DNA of 64,000 bases from Streptomyces sp. NBC_00083 (GCF_026343295.1 NZ_JAPELY010000004.1:124001-188000); one strand, 5' to 3'. Positions 36,201 to 44,194 are shown, numbered from the stretch's first letter. The notes: a model not told the origin generated them from the sequence alone. A program made the numbers and translations.

Positions 36201-37877
36201 GACCGGGCTCTCCAGGAACGCGTCCATGGAGGCGCGCCGGCCGCGCCTGCGCCCACCGCCGTCCTGCTGCGCGGGCAGCAGTGCCTCGTCGGGCCGCGGG
36301 GCCACGGGAGCCTCGACCGTGCCCGCGCCGGCGCCGAGCGGCACCTCGAGCACGTACGCGGAGCCGCTCATGCCCGGCACGTCGACGGTCTGCAGGACGC
36401 CGCCGTGCGCCTTCACGATGCCGCGCACGATGGGCGCGTGGACCGGGTCGCCGCCCGCGTAGGGGCCGCGCACCTCGATGCGGACGACCTCGCCGCGCAC
36501 GGCGGCCGCGACGACGACGGTGGAGTCCATGTAGCCGCCGAGGGCGACCGGTGCCTTGCCGGTGGCGTCGACTCCGGCCACGTCCGCGATGAGGTGGGCG
36601 AGGGCGGTGGAGAGCCGCGGGGCGTCGACCTCGGCCTCGATCGGCGGGGTGTGCACGGCGAACTGGGCGCGTCCGGGCCCGATGAGTTCGACGGCGCCGT
36701 CGACACCGGCGCCGACGACCGAATCGACCGGCACCTTGGTCTTCTTGAGCTCCTCGCCGCCCGCATCGAGCCGCTGGTAGCCGAGGACGTTGTCGACGAG
36801 CGTGGTGATGCGGGAGTAGCCGGCGGCGAGGTGGTGCAGGACCTGGTTGGCCTCGGGCCACAACTGGCCCGCGTCGTCGGCGGCGAGGGCCGCGAGCTCC
36901 TGGCGCAGCTCGTCGATGGGCCCGCGCAGCGAACCGCCGAGCACGGACAGGAGCTGCTGGTGCCGGGCGGCGAGCGCGTCGTACCGCTTGGTCTCGCGCT
37001 CCAGGACCTCGGCGTGCTTGGCGGCCTGCTCCTCGTAGGGGCGGCGGTCGGTGAAGGTCATGACGGCGCCGACGAGCAGATCGCCGTCGCGCACCGGCGC
37101 GGTCGTCAGGTCGACCGGCACCTTGGCGCCGGACTTCGTCCAGATGACCTGCCCGCGCACCCGGTGCTTGCGCCCGGACTTGAGGGTGTCGGCGAGCGGG
37201 CTGCCCTCGTACGGGAACGGTTCGCCGTCCTCGCGGGAGTGCAGCACCAGCGGGTGGAGTTCCTGGCCGCCGAGGTCGCTGGCGCGGTAGCCGAGGATCT
37301 GCGCGGCCGCCGGGTTGACGAGCACGACCCGCCCGTCGGTGTCGGTGCCGACGACGCCCTCGGCCGCCGCGCGCAGGATCATCTCGGTCTGGCGCTGCGA
37401 ACGGGCCAGCTCCGCCTCGGTGTCGACGGTGCCCGAAAGGTCGCGTACGACCAGCATGAGGAGTTCGTCGCCGGAGTAGGAGCCGGGGCCGCCGCCGCTT
37501 CCGTACGAGGCGTACGCGTCCCGCCCGTCCTCCAGGTTGGCGCTGGTCACCTCGACCGGGAACTCGGTGCCGTCGGTGCGGCGCGCGACCATCCGGGTGG
37601 GCTTGGTGCGGCCCTGGTCGTCCTCGCTCTCGGGCCGGCGCATGGAGCCGGGGATGAGCCGCGAGTCGAACGAGGGCAGCAGATCGAGAACTCCCCGCCC
37701 CACCAGCCCCGTACCGGGCGCCTCCAGCATTTCCAGCGCGACGGTGTTGGCGTTGACGACCGTGCCGTTGCAGTTGACGAGGAGGAGCCCGTCCGGAAGG
37801 GCGTCAAGTATGGCTGCGAGGCGAGCAGCGCCTCGGGATGGCCTGCTGCTCACGACGACGCTTCCTCCCTGAACCAC
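33243..37877 (-). CDS. very large PAS-PAS-pseudokinase-receiver protein with Pro/Gly/Met repeat tract
   Basis: 1544 residues. Two PAS domains come first (~16-125 and ~170-285: LAAILDALPDGLLLVNCNGT, MILRAAAEGVVGTDTDGRVV). A dimerisation-like helix pair and degenerate HATPase region follow (~290-520); the usual phospho-acceptor His is absent (LLSVLGGSLRGPIDELRQEL) and the N-box reads LSTALAHLIADVAG. A low-complexity tract of ~750 residues contains repeats such as MGAQPMGAQPTGARPMG. Two receiver-like domains end the protein; the last keeps the phospho-site Asp in NLVVMDLMQV. It probably signals by binding rather than phosphorylation. Length is well beyond that of usual sensor kinases. Confidence 0.82.
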   Translation of the reverse strand: MVQGGSVVVSSRPSRGAARLAAILDALPDGLLLVNCNGTVVNANTVALEMLEAPGTGLVGRGVLDLLPSFDSRLIPGSMRRPESEDDQGRTKPTRMVARRTDGTEFPVEVTSANLEDGRDAYASYGSGGGPGSYSGDELLMLVVRDLSGTVDTEAELARSQRQTEMILRAAAEGVVGTDTDGRVVLVNPAAAQILGYRASDLGGQELHPLVLHSREDGEPFPYEGSPLADTLKSGRKHRVRGQVIWTKSGAKVPVDLTTAPVRDGDLLVGAVMTFTDRRPYEEQAAKHAEVLERETKRYDALAARHQQLLSVLGGSLRGPIDELRQELAALAADDAGQLWPEANQVLHHLAAGYSRITTLVDNVLGYQRLDAGGEELKKTKVPVDSVVGAGVDGAVELIGPGRAQFAVHTPPIEAEVDAPRLSTALAHLIADVAGVDATGKAPVALGGYMDSTVVVAAAVRGEVVRIEVRGPYAGGDPVHAPIVRGIVKAHGGVLQTVDVPGMSGSAYVLEVPLGAGAGTVEAPVAPRPDEALLPAQQDGGGRRRGRRASMDAFLESPVTEEKSPTGRRRARAESGPGSGSGSGAGEGDGGPDGDRARIPAQQHIGDGENGGAPGSVPGADAPAVGAASGSGRRRGRPSPAEQAAALALPQGGGGGQASEGSVVTGAESARESSGMGRAALGETVPPQGVPTEATGRRARRALPAPGGAEGPTALGQGTGGQGATGQGAGGSSSAPSSASAPSSHPASGSGSGSGEGAGEPTGRRARRALGSAPAGATGSAQGQEAGSVRTAFALPPADADRAPHPAPPAFTTADAPAPGHHDSVRPVGARAMGAGHMGSGPGTNTDAAGRASAGTPGAAAVSPGGAPAGADPRAAGVGPAPRTPSGTPMGAGPAAAGPAAVGSVPVGTAEAGAVGAGPMGAGAVGAGPMGAGPTGAGPTGVDPASAGPMGAPPTGGAPTGVTPTGVEPTGTARPMGAQPMGAQPMGAQPTGARPMGAQPTGPVSMGKAPARPAPAGPTPDGAPLNPASRPAASGTGPGTNPAAANPVGAAPMGPAPTGPAHTGPAPTGLTPAGPTPVGPAGTSPTPGGSPVMAGSSPAERTPAAGPAAGGRTRTRTAAPGHPAPGDPLDEHTPPQPHPAEQPEWAARAVTGAAGPVPPQGQAPRPTRQPLPAETPPGGIPIVAGDTQGRAFSVRALGQGTPFAQAQAAQAQAQAPAPAHPTQAGQPSGRRRKLGTPPEGVERPADAPARPQPVLPSPPSEGQGRAYAIGAPDEGAEGPEPLDGPGGAVEVANRPQPQPVDDELPPEPLDNPRRLLVWPAPDVSTQQALSDRGYRPVVVHSREEVDAQIAAFPAALFVDPLTGPITRTALQSLRQAAVAAEVPVLVTAGLGQATREAAYGADPAVLLKALAPRDSEQHPSRVLLIEEHEEIALALTATLERRGMQVARAATDSEAVTLAAQMRPNLVVMDLMQVRRRRAGIVDWLRANGQLNHTPLVVYTSAGIDRAELPKLTSGETVLFLAERSTSGEVQGRIVDLLAKIGTN

Positions 37878-38014
37878 TGCACCTTGCGGCCTGTCACTGG
37901 AAGGGAGTCTAAAGGCTGACGATGTGCGAGCGACGGCGGATGAGGGGGAGCTCTCACCAAGGTTGTGTGACTACGGCGTACGCGGGGCGGGCGCCGGGAG
38001 CCGTACGGGGTGTC

Positions 38015-38452
38015 CTACCTGGCGCTCGGCAGCACGGGCAGCATCTTGTCCCACCGCGAGATCTCGCACCCATTGGAACGGTTGTACGTCGCGTCGACGG
38101 GCCGCCCGGCCCAGGTTCCGGTGATGTGGGCGGTGGCGGGGCCCCCGTAGACGAACGTGCACATCTGGCCCTGGGGCACCGGCGCGAAGGTGTCCTTTCC
38201 CCAGGTCGTGACGGAGTCCAGCTTGTCGCAGGCCTGCTGGGCCCGCGGATGTGTGCCGCCCGCCGGGTGGCATTCGAGGGTGTACGTCCCCTCCGTGCCC
38301 GGGTTGTCCGTGATGGTGACGGTGAGCCGGTCCTCGGTCTGCCCGCCGCCGAGCAGCGGCAGCGGAACGGGCAGGGGGCCGGCGGAAGCGGCGGGAGCGG
38401 CGGCCAGCGCGGCGAGCGAGGCGGCGGCGGTGACGACGAGGCGGCGCAGCAT
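38015..38452 (-). CDS. SSI-type subtilisin inhibitor
   Basis: 145 residues: signal peptide (LVVTAAASLAALAAAPAASA) and a ~115-residue inhibitor domain. The four conserved cysteines are Cys61-Cys75 and Cys98-Cys129. The reactive loop aligns with CPMVYDP of classical SSI as CTFVYGG, giving a Phe100-Val101 scissile bond, so P1 is Phe. Such secreted dimers inhibit subtilisin-like and chymotrypsin-like proteases of the producer. The later helix-sheet segment SNGCEISRWDKMLPVLP is shortened relative to SSI. It is transcribed away from the tRNA-Ser gene and follows the end of no operon. Confidence 0.9.
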   Translation of the reverse strand: MLRRLVVTAAASLAALAAAPAASAGPLPVPLPLLGGGQTEDRLTVTITDNPGTEGTYTLECHPAGGTHPRAQQACDKLDSVTTWGKDTFAPVPQGQMCTFVYGGPATAHITGTWAGRPVDATYNRSNGCEISRWDKMLPVLPSAR

Positions 38453-38733
38453 GGGTCTCGTATCTCCAGGCGTGTGGACGGACTTGCGACGGGCGGGCGG
38501 CTTCCGGGGCCCGGGGGCGCGGGACCGTCCGCCGCCCGGGTTCCGGGGGCCGGCCCTCCCTTGCCCCGGGGGGTCTCCCGTGGACTAACGCGCGTCAACG
38601 CCGTGCGTTGCGCCGCGCGACGAACGCCTTTGCTCTGGCGCCCATCCGCCTAGTACCGTGGGGTGCGATTGGTGACGGCCCGCAAGGCTGTGTCATCATC
38701 TGCACGCACCACTCGCGCGAGCGACGGTGTGCT

Positions 38734-38824
38734 GGAGGCGTCGCCTAGTCCGGTCTATGGCGCCGCACTGCTAATGCGGTTTGGGTCTTAAAGCCCATCG
38801 AGGGTTCAAATCCCTCCGCCTCCG
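38734..38824 (+). tRNA. tRNA-Ser(GCU)
   Basis: A 91-base serine tRNA. Acceptor arms GGAGGCG (38734-38740) and CGCCTCC (38817-38823) pair; discriminator G. The anticodon arm CCGCA-CTGCTAA-TGCGG carries GCT at 38770-38772. A long variable arm (around TTGGGTCTTAAAGCCCATC) precedes the T arm AGGGTTCAAATCCCT. Confidence 0.95.
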
Positions 38825-38834
38825 CCAGCACGAC

Positions 38835-38867
38835 CCGAAGCCCCGGCCCCACAGGCCGGGGCTTCGG
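38835..38867 (+). terminator. terminator downstream of tRNA-Ser(GCU)
   Basis: CCGAAGCCCCGGCC (38835-38848) pairs with GGCCGGGGCTTCGG (38854-38867), 14 perfect base pairs with a five-base loop, ten bases after the tRNA. Confidence 0.75.
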
Positions 38868-39087
38868 CCGTTCCCGGACACACGCGCCGCCCCCCGCCCG
38901 TCCCGAACAAGCCCCCGACGGGCCCCAGGCCATCTCCGGCCGCCCCCGCAACCCACCCGCAAAAGCTCACGCAGAGGCATTTCCGCAGGTCAGGGGCGGT
39001 GGGGGGAATGGATTTCGCGTCACGGCGCAGGTCATGTAATGTTGTTCTCGCAACGCCGACGGGGCAGAAAAAACCCCGGAAGCACAA

Positions 39088-39160
39088 GCACTCGTAGCTT
39101 AACGGATAGAGCATCTGACTACGGATCAGAAGGTTGCAGGTTCGAATCCTGCCGAGTGCA
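39088..39160 (+). tRNA. tRNA-Arg(ACG)
   Basis: A 73-base tRNA. Acceptor GCACTCG (39088-39094) pairs with CGAGTGC (39153-39159), discriminator A. The anticodon arm TCTGA-CTACGGA-TCAGA carries ACG at 39121-39123; the T arm is GCAGGTTCGAATCCTGC. It borders the accessory block 39161-44185. Confidence 0.95.
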
Positions 39161-39168
39161 CACAGGTG

Positions 39169-39197
39169 AGAGGCCCGGACGAGAGTCCGGGCCTCTT
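39169..39197 (+). terminator. terminator downstream of tRNA-Arg(ACG)
   Basis: AGAGGCCCGGAC (39169-39180) pairs perfectly with GTCCGGGCCTCT (39185-39196) over a four-base loop, followed by TTGCGTTT. Confidence 0.8.
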
Positions 39198-40235
39198 GCG
39201 TTTCCTGGGCGTACAGCAGCGAAGTACAGCAACCGCGCCGACTGCTGCGGGCCGCGAGATGGCGTCAGCCAGTGGCAGTCCCCCTCATGCCGTCGGACAG
39301 CTTGTCGCGGTCGCGGTACGCACTTCCTCACCGCTCGCCTCCCGTTGCGCTCGTTCTCCCACGGCCGGGCGACGACGCCGGTCAGGGCGCCCGGAGTGCC
39401 CATGGTCAGCTCATCGGGGATGCCGGTCTAGGGCACGGTCAGGTTGAGGATCTCGGCGTTGCCGTCCATGACGAAGATGACGTCGACTGTCATCGGCGGG
39501 GCACCGGTGTTCCGGGAGGTGGCGATCTCACCGGTCGGCCGGGTCGCGATCTTCAGGGCCGGGGGCTGGGCCACCTCCACGACTCGCCCTTCTTTGTCAC
39601 GGCATCCCGCAGCAGGTGCACCACAACAGGGGCCCCAGGACTCAGGCGAGCTTCGATACCTCCACCTCCCCGTCGGCCGAGCCTGGCCATAGTCTTCGAG
39701 TCGGGCATCGACGCCACCGGGGCCCAGGTTCCCGGTGAACACCCCGAGCATGTCCTTCACGACGTCCCACGGCAGGTTCAACGAGGCGCTGAATCCGCGA
39801 AGCGGCCGAGACGCTACGCGAATGCCGCTCAAGGCGATGTCTCCGGCGGGGGTGCTCAGGCTCCGGGAGGGAAGAGGTGCGTAGGGGGGTGCCCGACGGT
39901 GGGGTACCCATGGGAGTTGGGGCGAATGGCGGGGAGTCAGTTGACCCATGGCCGGCGGCAGCTGCAGTCCAAAGCGGCCTGCCTGACCGCGAGCTACCCA
40001 GGAAATATGCCGTCCTGCATAGCGCCAAAGTCGAGCGCGGGGTTGGGAGAAGCTTTGGGAAGGTTCGGATGACAACTGCTCATCCAGGTCCTGCTCACGG
40101 ACGTCGAAAATAGCATCGTGGCGGACGCGCCGACGGCCCCCGACCGTTCATCCTGGCCAGGAGCCGTTCCGTAAGGTGGCGGGTAGGAGATTCAAACCCG
40201 CGGTGCTCGATCTGAGTTGAACGTGCCTAAACCCT
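39198..40235. other. 1 kb region without a clear gene, left part of the accessory block
   Basis: A 215-codon minus-strand frame (39428-40075) spans most of this stretch. Its C-terminal third (ALKIATRPTGEIATSRNTGA, then PPMTVDVIFVMDGNAEILNL) has protein-like composition, but the N-terminal part does not, there is no ribosome site and I recognise no family. It may be the 3' end of a broken gene. Near 40172-40198 an imperfect hairpin (GCGGGT ... ACCCGC) lies just past the AIPR gene's stop. Confidence 0.35.
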
Positions 40236-41942
40236 CTACTTGATGAGATCGGAAAGATACGTCTCGGTGAAGTCGCGAGTTCGGCCGAAGTCGCGGTTAA
40301 TCTCTTGTCCGCCAGCGAGTTCGACTAGGGACTTCGCGCACCGCTGGAGAGCCGCGAGGTAAAGAGCGTCATCCCACAGGAATGAATTGAACTCTTTGCA
40401 GCTTGCCTCGGCCTTCTTCGCGACCCCTTCCACTTTGTCTGGAACGGTTGAGCCGGCGAAGATTGTGCGAACTCCCGCAAGGAGGTGGTAGCGGGCAGGC
40501 TTCAGCTCGCGCTCGATTGCGCCACTTCTGAAGAAATGGTCCAACTTGCAAAACGCATATGCGGCCGAATAGTAGTACGCCTCATGGTGGGAGTCGGAGA
40601 AGACGTCGCTTCCGACGCGATTCCGGAGGTCTCCGTAGTACCGGGCAGCGGTGTGAGGGATTCTTAGGTATAGGGACGCGAAGGACTGCATTAGGTTGCG
40701 GAGGGAAATTACCCTCCAGGTTCCCTGAACCTGGGCTGACCCTGACCACTGGCGAGAGCGGCGCTCGTAGTAAACTCGTTTACCGGGCTCAGTCTCGAAT
40801 GAATTGAAATAGGCTTCAATTCTCTTTTGGAGCTCAGACAGGGCGAACAGGTTCTCCTTGGTGACCTGCCCCTGCTTGTTCGTTGCCTTTGTGATGCTCT
40901 TAGCGACGTCATCATCGAGCGTTACAATCAGCCGGAAGGGAACATAGACGCCGTCAAGATTGCCGCGTTCGGAATGGAGAATGTGGCTGGTCTGGCATCC
41001 GTTGACGACCTGGAAGTCAATCAACGTGAGCCGATTTCCGGTAGATCGGAGATCGTGTGCTACGACCGTCACGCCGTTGTTGAGAACGCAGAACCTGCTT
41101 CGATCGCCAGAGGCTAGAGTTTGCCTAATGTCCCCATTTACATCTGTTTCTCCTTGGAAGTCGCGGACATTGTCAAAGAAGAGAGTCTTACGGATCTCCC
41201 CCTCGTCGTCCGTTACTAGCTTAATGAACTCGCTCCCAGGGAGTACGCCGAGGTACGCTTCACGGACACCTTCCACCTCAGGCAACGTGGTCCGGTTGTC
41301 GAACTGAATTTGTACCTCTAGTGCCGAATCGATAGCCCTCCAGTTCCTTTGGACCTCCCCCGCTCCCCAGACATGGAAGTCTACCCGAGAGAACAAGTTG
41401 GACCCGGTCAGTCTCTTGCGGGTATCTGCGATCTTCTTGGTGATTGGTCCGCGTGAATTCCAGGATCCGGTGGTGACATAGTAGAGGCGGCAGACGGGAT
41501 TCTCGCGAAAACGGCTAGACTCCTGCAGAAGTCGATGCAGCATCTCCTGTTGACGTTTCAGGTTCGGATGGGGTGGTTCATCCTCCACCAGTAGGGAAAT
41601 TGCCGCATCGGAGAATACGCTGACGTCTCCAAGGTCGAAGCTTGGAGAGGTTTTAACCTGTGTGGCAATGATTGATGCTTCAATTGCTCCTGTCCCGGAC
41701 AGTGCGTCTTCAAGGTCACCGAGATTCGACACAAGCTCGTTGTTTACGGAAAGCGCAAAGCCGTCAATCCCGAGCGTCCCGTCATCTCCGCAGGAATAGT
41801 CCTCGACGCTGAATTGATGGTCGTGATGCCTTGACAGGATGATAAAGTTCGCGAAGCGTTCGAAGGCGACGTACTCCTTAAGGTTTCCAACTCCTGCACC
41901 CTTGGCCCAGTTCTCCATCAGGCTACGAGTCACCCGGTCCAT
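40236..41942 (-). CDS. AIPR-family abortive phage infection protein
   Basis: 568 residues. The central AIPR domain (~255-480) is clear: LFFDNVRDFQGETDVNGDIR, then FCVLNNGVTVVA, then LIDFQVVNGCQTSHILH. The N-terminal region has an acidic residue and a Gln-x-Lys motif in proper order (LGIDGFAL then IIATQVKTS), a pattern like PD-(D/E)xK nucleases, which is inference. AIPR proteins act in phage defence, often beside restriction systems. The ATG at 41942 follows GGAGGGG; an open frame to 42260 is unsupported. Codon use is visibly less G+C-rich than in neighbours, consistent with transfer. No partner gene is intact next to it. Confidence 0.85.
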   Translation of the reverse strand: MDRVTRSLMENWAKGAGVGNLKEYVAFERFANFIILSRHHDHQFSVEDYSCGDDGTLGIDGFALSVNNELVSNLGDLEDALSGTGAIEASIIATQVKTSPSFDLGDVSVFSDAAISLLVEDEPPHPNLKRQQEMLHRLLQESSRFRENPVCRLYYVTTGSWNSRGPITKKIADTRKRLTGSNLFSRVDFHVWGAGEVQRNWRAIDSALEVQIQFDNRTTLPEVEGVREAYLGVLPGSEFIKLVTDDEGEIRKTLFFDNVRDFQGETDVNGDIRQTLASGDRSRFCVLNNGVTVVAHDLRSTGNRLTLIDFQVVNGCQTSHILHSERGNLDGVYVPFRLIVTLDDDVAKSITKATNKQGQVTKENLFALSELQKRIEAYFNSFETEPGKRVYYERRSRQWSGSAQVQGTWRVISLRNLMQSFASLYLRIPHTAARYYGDLRNRVGSDVFSDSHHEAYYYSAAYAFCKLDHFFRSGAIERELKPARYHLLAGVRTIFAGSTVPDKVEGVAKKAEASCKEFNSFLWDDALYLAALQRCAKSLVELAGGQEINRDFGRTRDFTETYLSDLIK

Positions 41943-42208
41943 GCTGCCCCTCCATTTCGGTGATCGCCCCAACCGATGCGGCGAGGAGAATCTTATACAT
42001 CGATTGTCCTGCCGCGTTGAAGTTTTGTGTATTTCATTAGGTGATGTGCAGGTACCCGCAGGCACGGCTAGCTGAAGGGCGCTGGCGGCAGTTGTAGGCA
42101 GTCGTTGCCTCTCCGGTCCTCTCTGCGCGGCGTCCAGCCTCGGCGGCCGGTGGCCGCGGCTCACGGCCACGCGGAGCGTGTCCCTCAAAACCGATGGAAG
42201 GCCTTGCG

Positions 42209-43018
42209 CTAGGAGGCGGAGCTCTTCCTCCTCGACGTCCTCGTCGGCGAGGACGCCCACGCTGTGGTCCAGGAGCTCCCGTACCGGCGTCGAGTCGGGT
42301 GGCCTCGGCAGTGTCGGCCAGGGGATAGGGGGCCCGCTGATTGGAAGACGGCGTCGGCGCGGGCGCCGGAGATCAGGAGTGCCGCCTCGATGATGCGGCC
42401 GGTGATGTCGGGCGATATGCGGGTGACCTTCAGGACGAGAGCCGGGCTGATCTGAAGCGAGTCACTTCCGCTGGTGTCGGGAGGCGGGTGCTTCTCGTTC
42501 TCGCACCTCAACCAGGGCAGGTGGGGCTTGTCCAGCGGCGCTTCCACTGGCATGACCCCAGACGACGCGCTGGGTACGTCCGCCGACGCCAGGTTGCGAG
42601 GGGTTCGGACGCGAGCCAGGCTGCATGGCAACTCTCCGCCGTGACTCAGACTGAGGTATTCGGTCAGCGGACTGACTGTTGGTACCCGCAGCAACGTGGC
42701 CAGATGTCCGCACGCCCTCAGCTTGGTGGTGCGGATGCTGAGGCAGAGCCGCGTTCTTCGGTGTGCGGCCGCCGCCGATGTACGTGATTCTGCGAAGAGG
42801 GTGATGCACGAAGTGCCCTTGCCGTGGACTTTTTCCATCGGCCCTTCGGCTTGGAGCAGTGCGAGCGCGTTCCGTAGCGTCGATGTGCTGACCGTGTAGC
42901 GGGCGACGAGCTGCGCTTCCGAGGGGTGGCGTTCGCCGGCATTGACGTGGCCGGTCGAGATCTGGGCCCTGAGGGCGTGGGCGATGACGTGACGGCGAGG
43001 AGCCACGGCGCTGGCCAC
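42209..43018 (-). CDS. GntR/UTRA-type regulator, C-terminus altered
   Basis: 269 residues as read. The N-terminal winged helix is intact (HVIAHALRAQISTGHVNAGE, then AQLVARYTVSTSTLRNALAL, then KVHGKGT). The ligand domain is recognisable (SIRTTKLRACGHLATLLRVP, later LVLKVTRISPDITGRIIEAA and SGARADAVFQSA). After that the frame turns into Arg/Ser-rich sequence (THRR-type, RKSSAS), while another frame reads RELLDHSVGVLADEDVEEEE, so the true C-terminus may have been lost to a frameshift. Relatives control transfer functions on Streptomyces integrative elements. GTG 43018 follows GAGGGTGG and the gene adjoins small coupled genes. Confidence 0.6.
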   Translation of the reverse strand: MASAVAPRRHVIAHALRAQISTGHVNAGERHPSEAQLVARYTVSTSTLRNALALLQAEGPMEKVHGKGTSCITLFAESRTSAAAAHRRTRLCLSIRTTKLRACGHLATLLRVPTVSPLTEYLSLSHGGELPCSLARVRTPRNLASADVPSASSGVMPVEAPLDKPHLPWLRCENEKHPPPDTSGSDSLQISPALVLKVTRISPDITGRIIEAALLISGARADAVFQSAGPLSPGRHCRGHPTRRRYGSSWTTAWASSPTRTSRRKSSAS

Positions 43019-43023
43019 CCACC

Positions 43024-43235
43024 CTCTGCATCCGGAGGGCGATGAGTCGGCTGCGGGCGGGCAACGTCAGTAGTCGCCCGACTCGAAGCGGCTTCGCTTG
43101 GCCCCGCCGGGCAGGTTGAACAGGTCGGCGACGCGGCACGGGTGACCGATCTGGATTACGTCGCCGTGCTGGACTGTGGCAGCAGGTGAGTTCGATCGAC
43201 GCGGCGGTGGCGCCGCCGGGCACCCAAGTGCTCAT
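43024..43235 (-). pseudogene. frameshifted small protein gene with a GDVIQIG-type beta domain
   Basis: Three frames must be joined. ATG 43235 overlaps the previous stop as ATGA and gives MSTWVPGGATAASIEL. A second frame then reads VQHGDVIQIGHPCRVADLFN followed by LPGGAKRSRFESGDY and a stop at 43067-43069. A third reads LLTLPARSRLIALRMQRVGG. Together they reconstruct a short protein that I recall as a common partner of GntR genes in Streptomyces elements (HGDVIQ...RVxDLxxLPxGAKRxxFExGDxLTMxARTRL). At least one indel near 43066-43075 breaks it. Confidence 0.55.
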
Positions 43236-43719
43236 TGGTTACCGCCTGTCGGTGAAGGCGTGCGATGGCATGAGCAGATACGGGTCTTGAAGATCACCAG
43301 GGCTTCCGTGGGTGCCACGGCAGGACTCGCGTGCTCACACTCGTGGTGGCGGGCGACGCGGCATGTGCTGCAGCGGTACGGGGCGGAGGAACGGCTAATA
43401 GGTACTCGCGTACGGTGGGGCGTCTGGCGCGCCCTCCGCTGCCGCCCAGCGGCCGATGCAAGCATGGCCGTGTCTTCCATTGCGCGCGTCGCCCGTTCCT
43501 CGGCAGCCGTCACGTACGGGCGGATGAGTGCCGTCTCCTCTCCGGCCAGGATGTCCCAGTTGCGCGCGTCGAGCCGTTGGGCCGCTCGGCCGACGTGATT
43601 CGCCGTTGGGCGGGCTGGAGTCGCGGCGTCGGCTCTTCGTTCTCCGGTGCTGTGCTCTGGTGTGGCTGAGACACGCCGCGGATACGGTTGAACATGCTGA
43701 TCACCTCCTCAGGGCTCAT
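43232..43719 (-). pseudogene. frameshifted small gene with a Cys/His cluster at its C-terminus
   Basis: The first frame starts at ATG 43719 (MSPEEVISMFNRIRGVSQPH) and degenerates after ITSAER. A second frame continues as RLDARNWDILAGEETALIRP then YVTAAEERATRAMEDTAML, and ends with PYRCSTCRVARHHECEHA (Cys-x2-Cys and His/Cys, a possible zinc site) before a stop at 43232. The switch lies near 43580-43600 in a C-rich run. The ATG overlaps the upstream gene's stop, and the stop overlaps the next start. If read as two genes, the second would begin at GTG 43513. Confidence 0.55.
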
Positions 43720-43918
43720 GGTCGTGCTCCCGGGTGGTGTCTATCGTCGCGGGCGCTCTGTCGTTGACTCCGGCCCGGACGTTGCGGGCGTCCGAGCTGC
43801 TGTCGACGAGTCCGAATACGTCGGCCATCGCCAGCGCTGCGAGGAGCTCTTGCCCTTGCTCGGGAGCGAGGGGGCGCGGCACGTGCGCCTCCACACGGAT
43901 CCAGTCTTCGATGCGCAT
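43709..43918 (-). CDS. small acidic protein, first of a coupled set in the accessory block
   Basis: 69 residues: MRIEDWIRVEAHVPRPLAPE, then QGQELLAALAMADVFGLVDS, ending REHDHEP. It looks like a small alpha/beta protein. No family is recognised. Its stop overlaps the start of the following small gene by eleven bases (ATGAGCCCTGA), so the genes from here to the GntR regulator were probably one operon. GTG 43921 directly precedes the ATG and could also serve as start. Confidence 0.5.
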   Translation of the reverse strand: MRIEDWIRVEAHVPRPLAPEQGQELLAALAMADVFGLVDSSSDARNVRAGVNDRAPATIDTTREHDHEP

Positions 43919-44068
43919 CACGACGGATGAGATGCCCAGGACGGTGGGACGTATGGCCAAACGGTCGGCACGACTCTTGCGGGATAGCGCGAGATTGGGG
44001 GGCAGTGGTCGAGATTTGCCAGATGCGTGAGCAGCCGGCGTACTCCACACCGCTGACGTGCTACGACA

Positions 44069-44185
44069 GTGCATCGCCGGCCAGGAGTCGGTCTGATCGT
44101 CGCGTTCTGGGTGGCCGCGGACTTCATCCTGGGTGTGGCCTACCTGATCTACCGGTTCACGAGCAGGGAGCCGCGCGCGCGGTGA
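44069..44185 (+). CDS. possible 38-residue single-pass membrane peptide
   Basis: From GTG 44069 the frame reads VHRRPGVGLIVAFWVAADFI then LGVAYLIYRF and TSREPRAR. This is one membrane helix flanked by Arg-rich ends. The helix has the look of a conserved small Streptomyces membrane protein, but the ribosome site is poor and the 5' end may be lost, so it may be a remnant at the right border of the accessory block. Confidence 0.35.
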   Translation: MHRRPGVGLIVAFWVAADFILGVAYLIYRFTSREPRAR

Positions 44186-44194
44186 CTCGGGTGG

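Noticed and set aside
34218..37919. A 1233-codon open frame on the plus strand
   Set aside because: It mirrors the PAS/receiver gene, whose low-complexity G+C-rich codons leave the opposite strand open. The translation is repetitive Arg/Gly/Ala without any domain.
39428..40075. A 215-codon gene on the minus strand
   Set aside because: Only its C-terminal part looks protein-like, it has no ribosome site and matches no family I know, so it is reported only as part of a degenerate region.
40165..40230. A tRNA fragment or attachment site (GAGATTCAAACCCGC)
   Set aside because: No second arm pairs as in a tRNA and the bases do not match the tRNA-Arg 3' end. It is better read as a weak hairpin after the AIPR gene.
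41943..42260. N-terminal extension of the AIPR protein
   Set aside because: The extra ~106 residues are an out-of-context reading, and a good ribosome site stands before ATG 41942.
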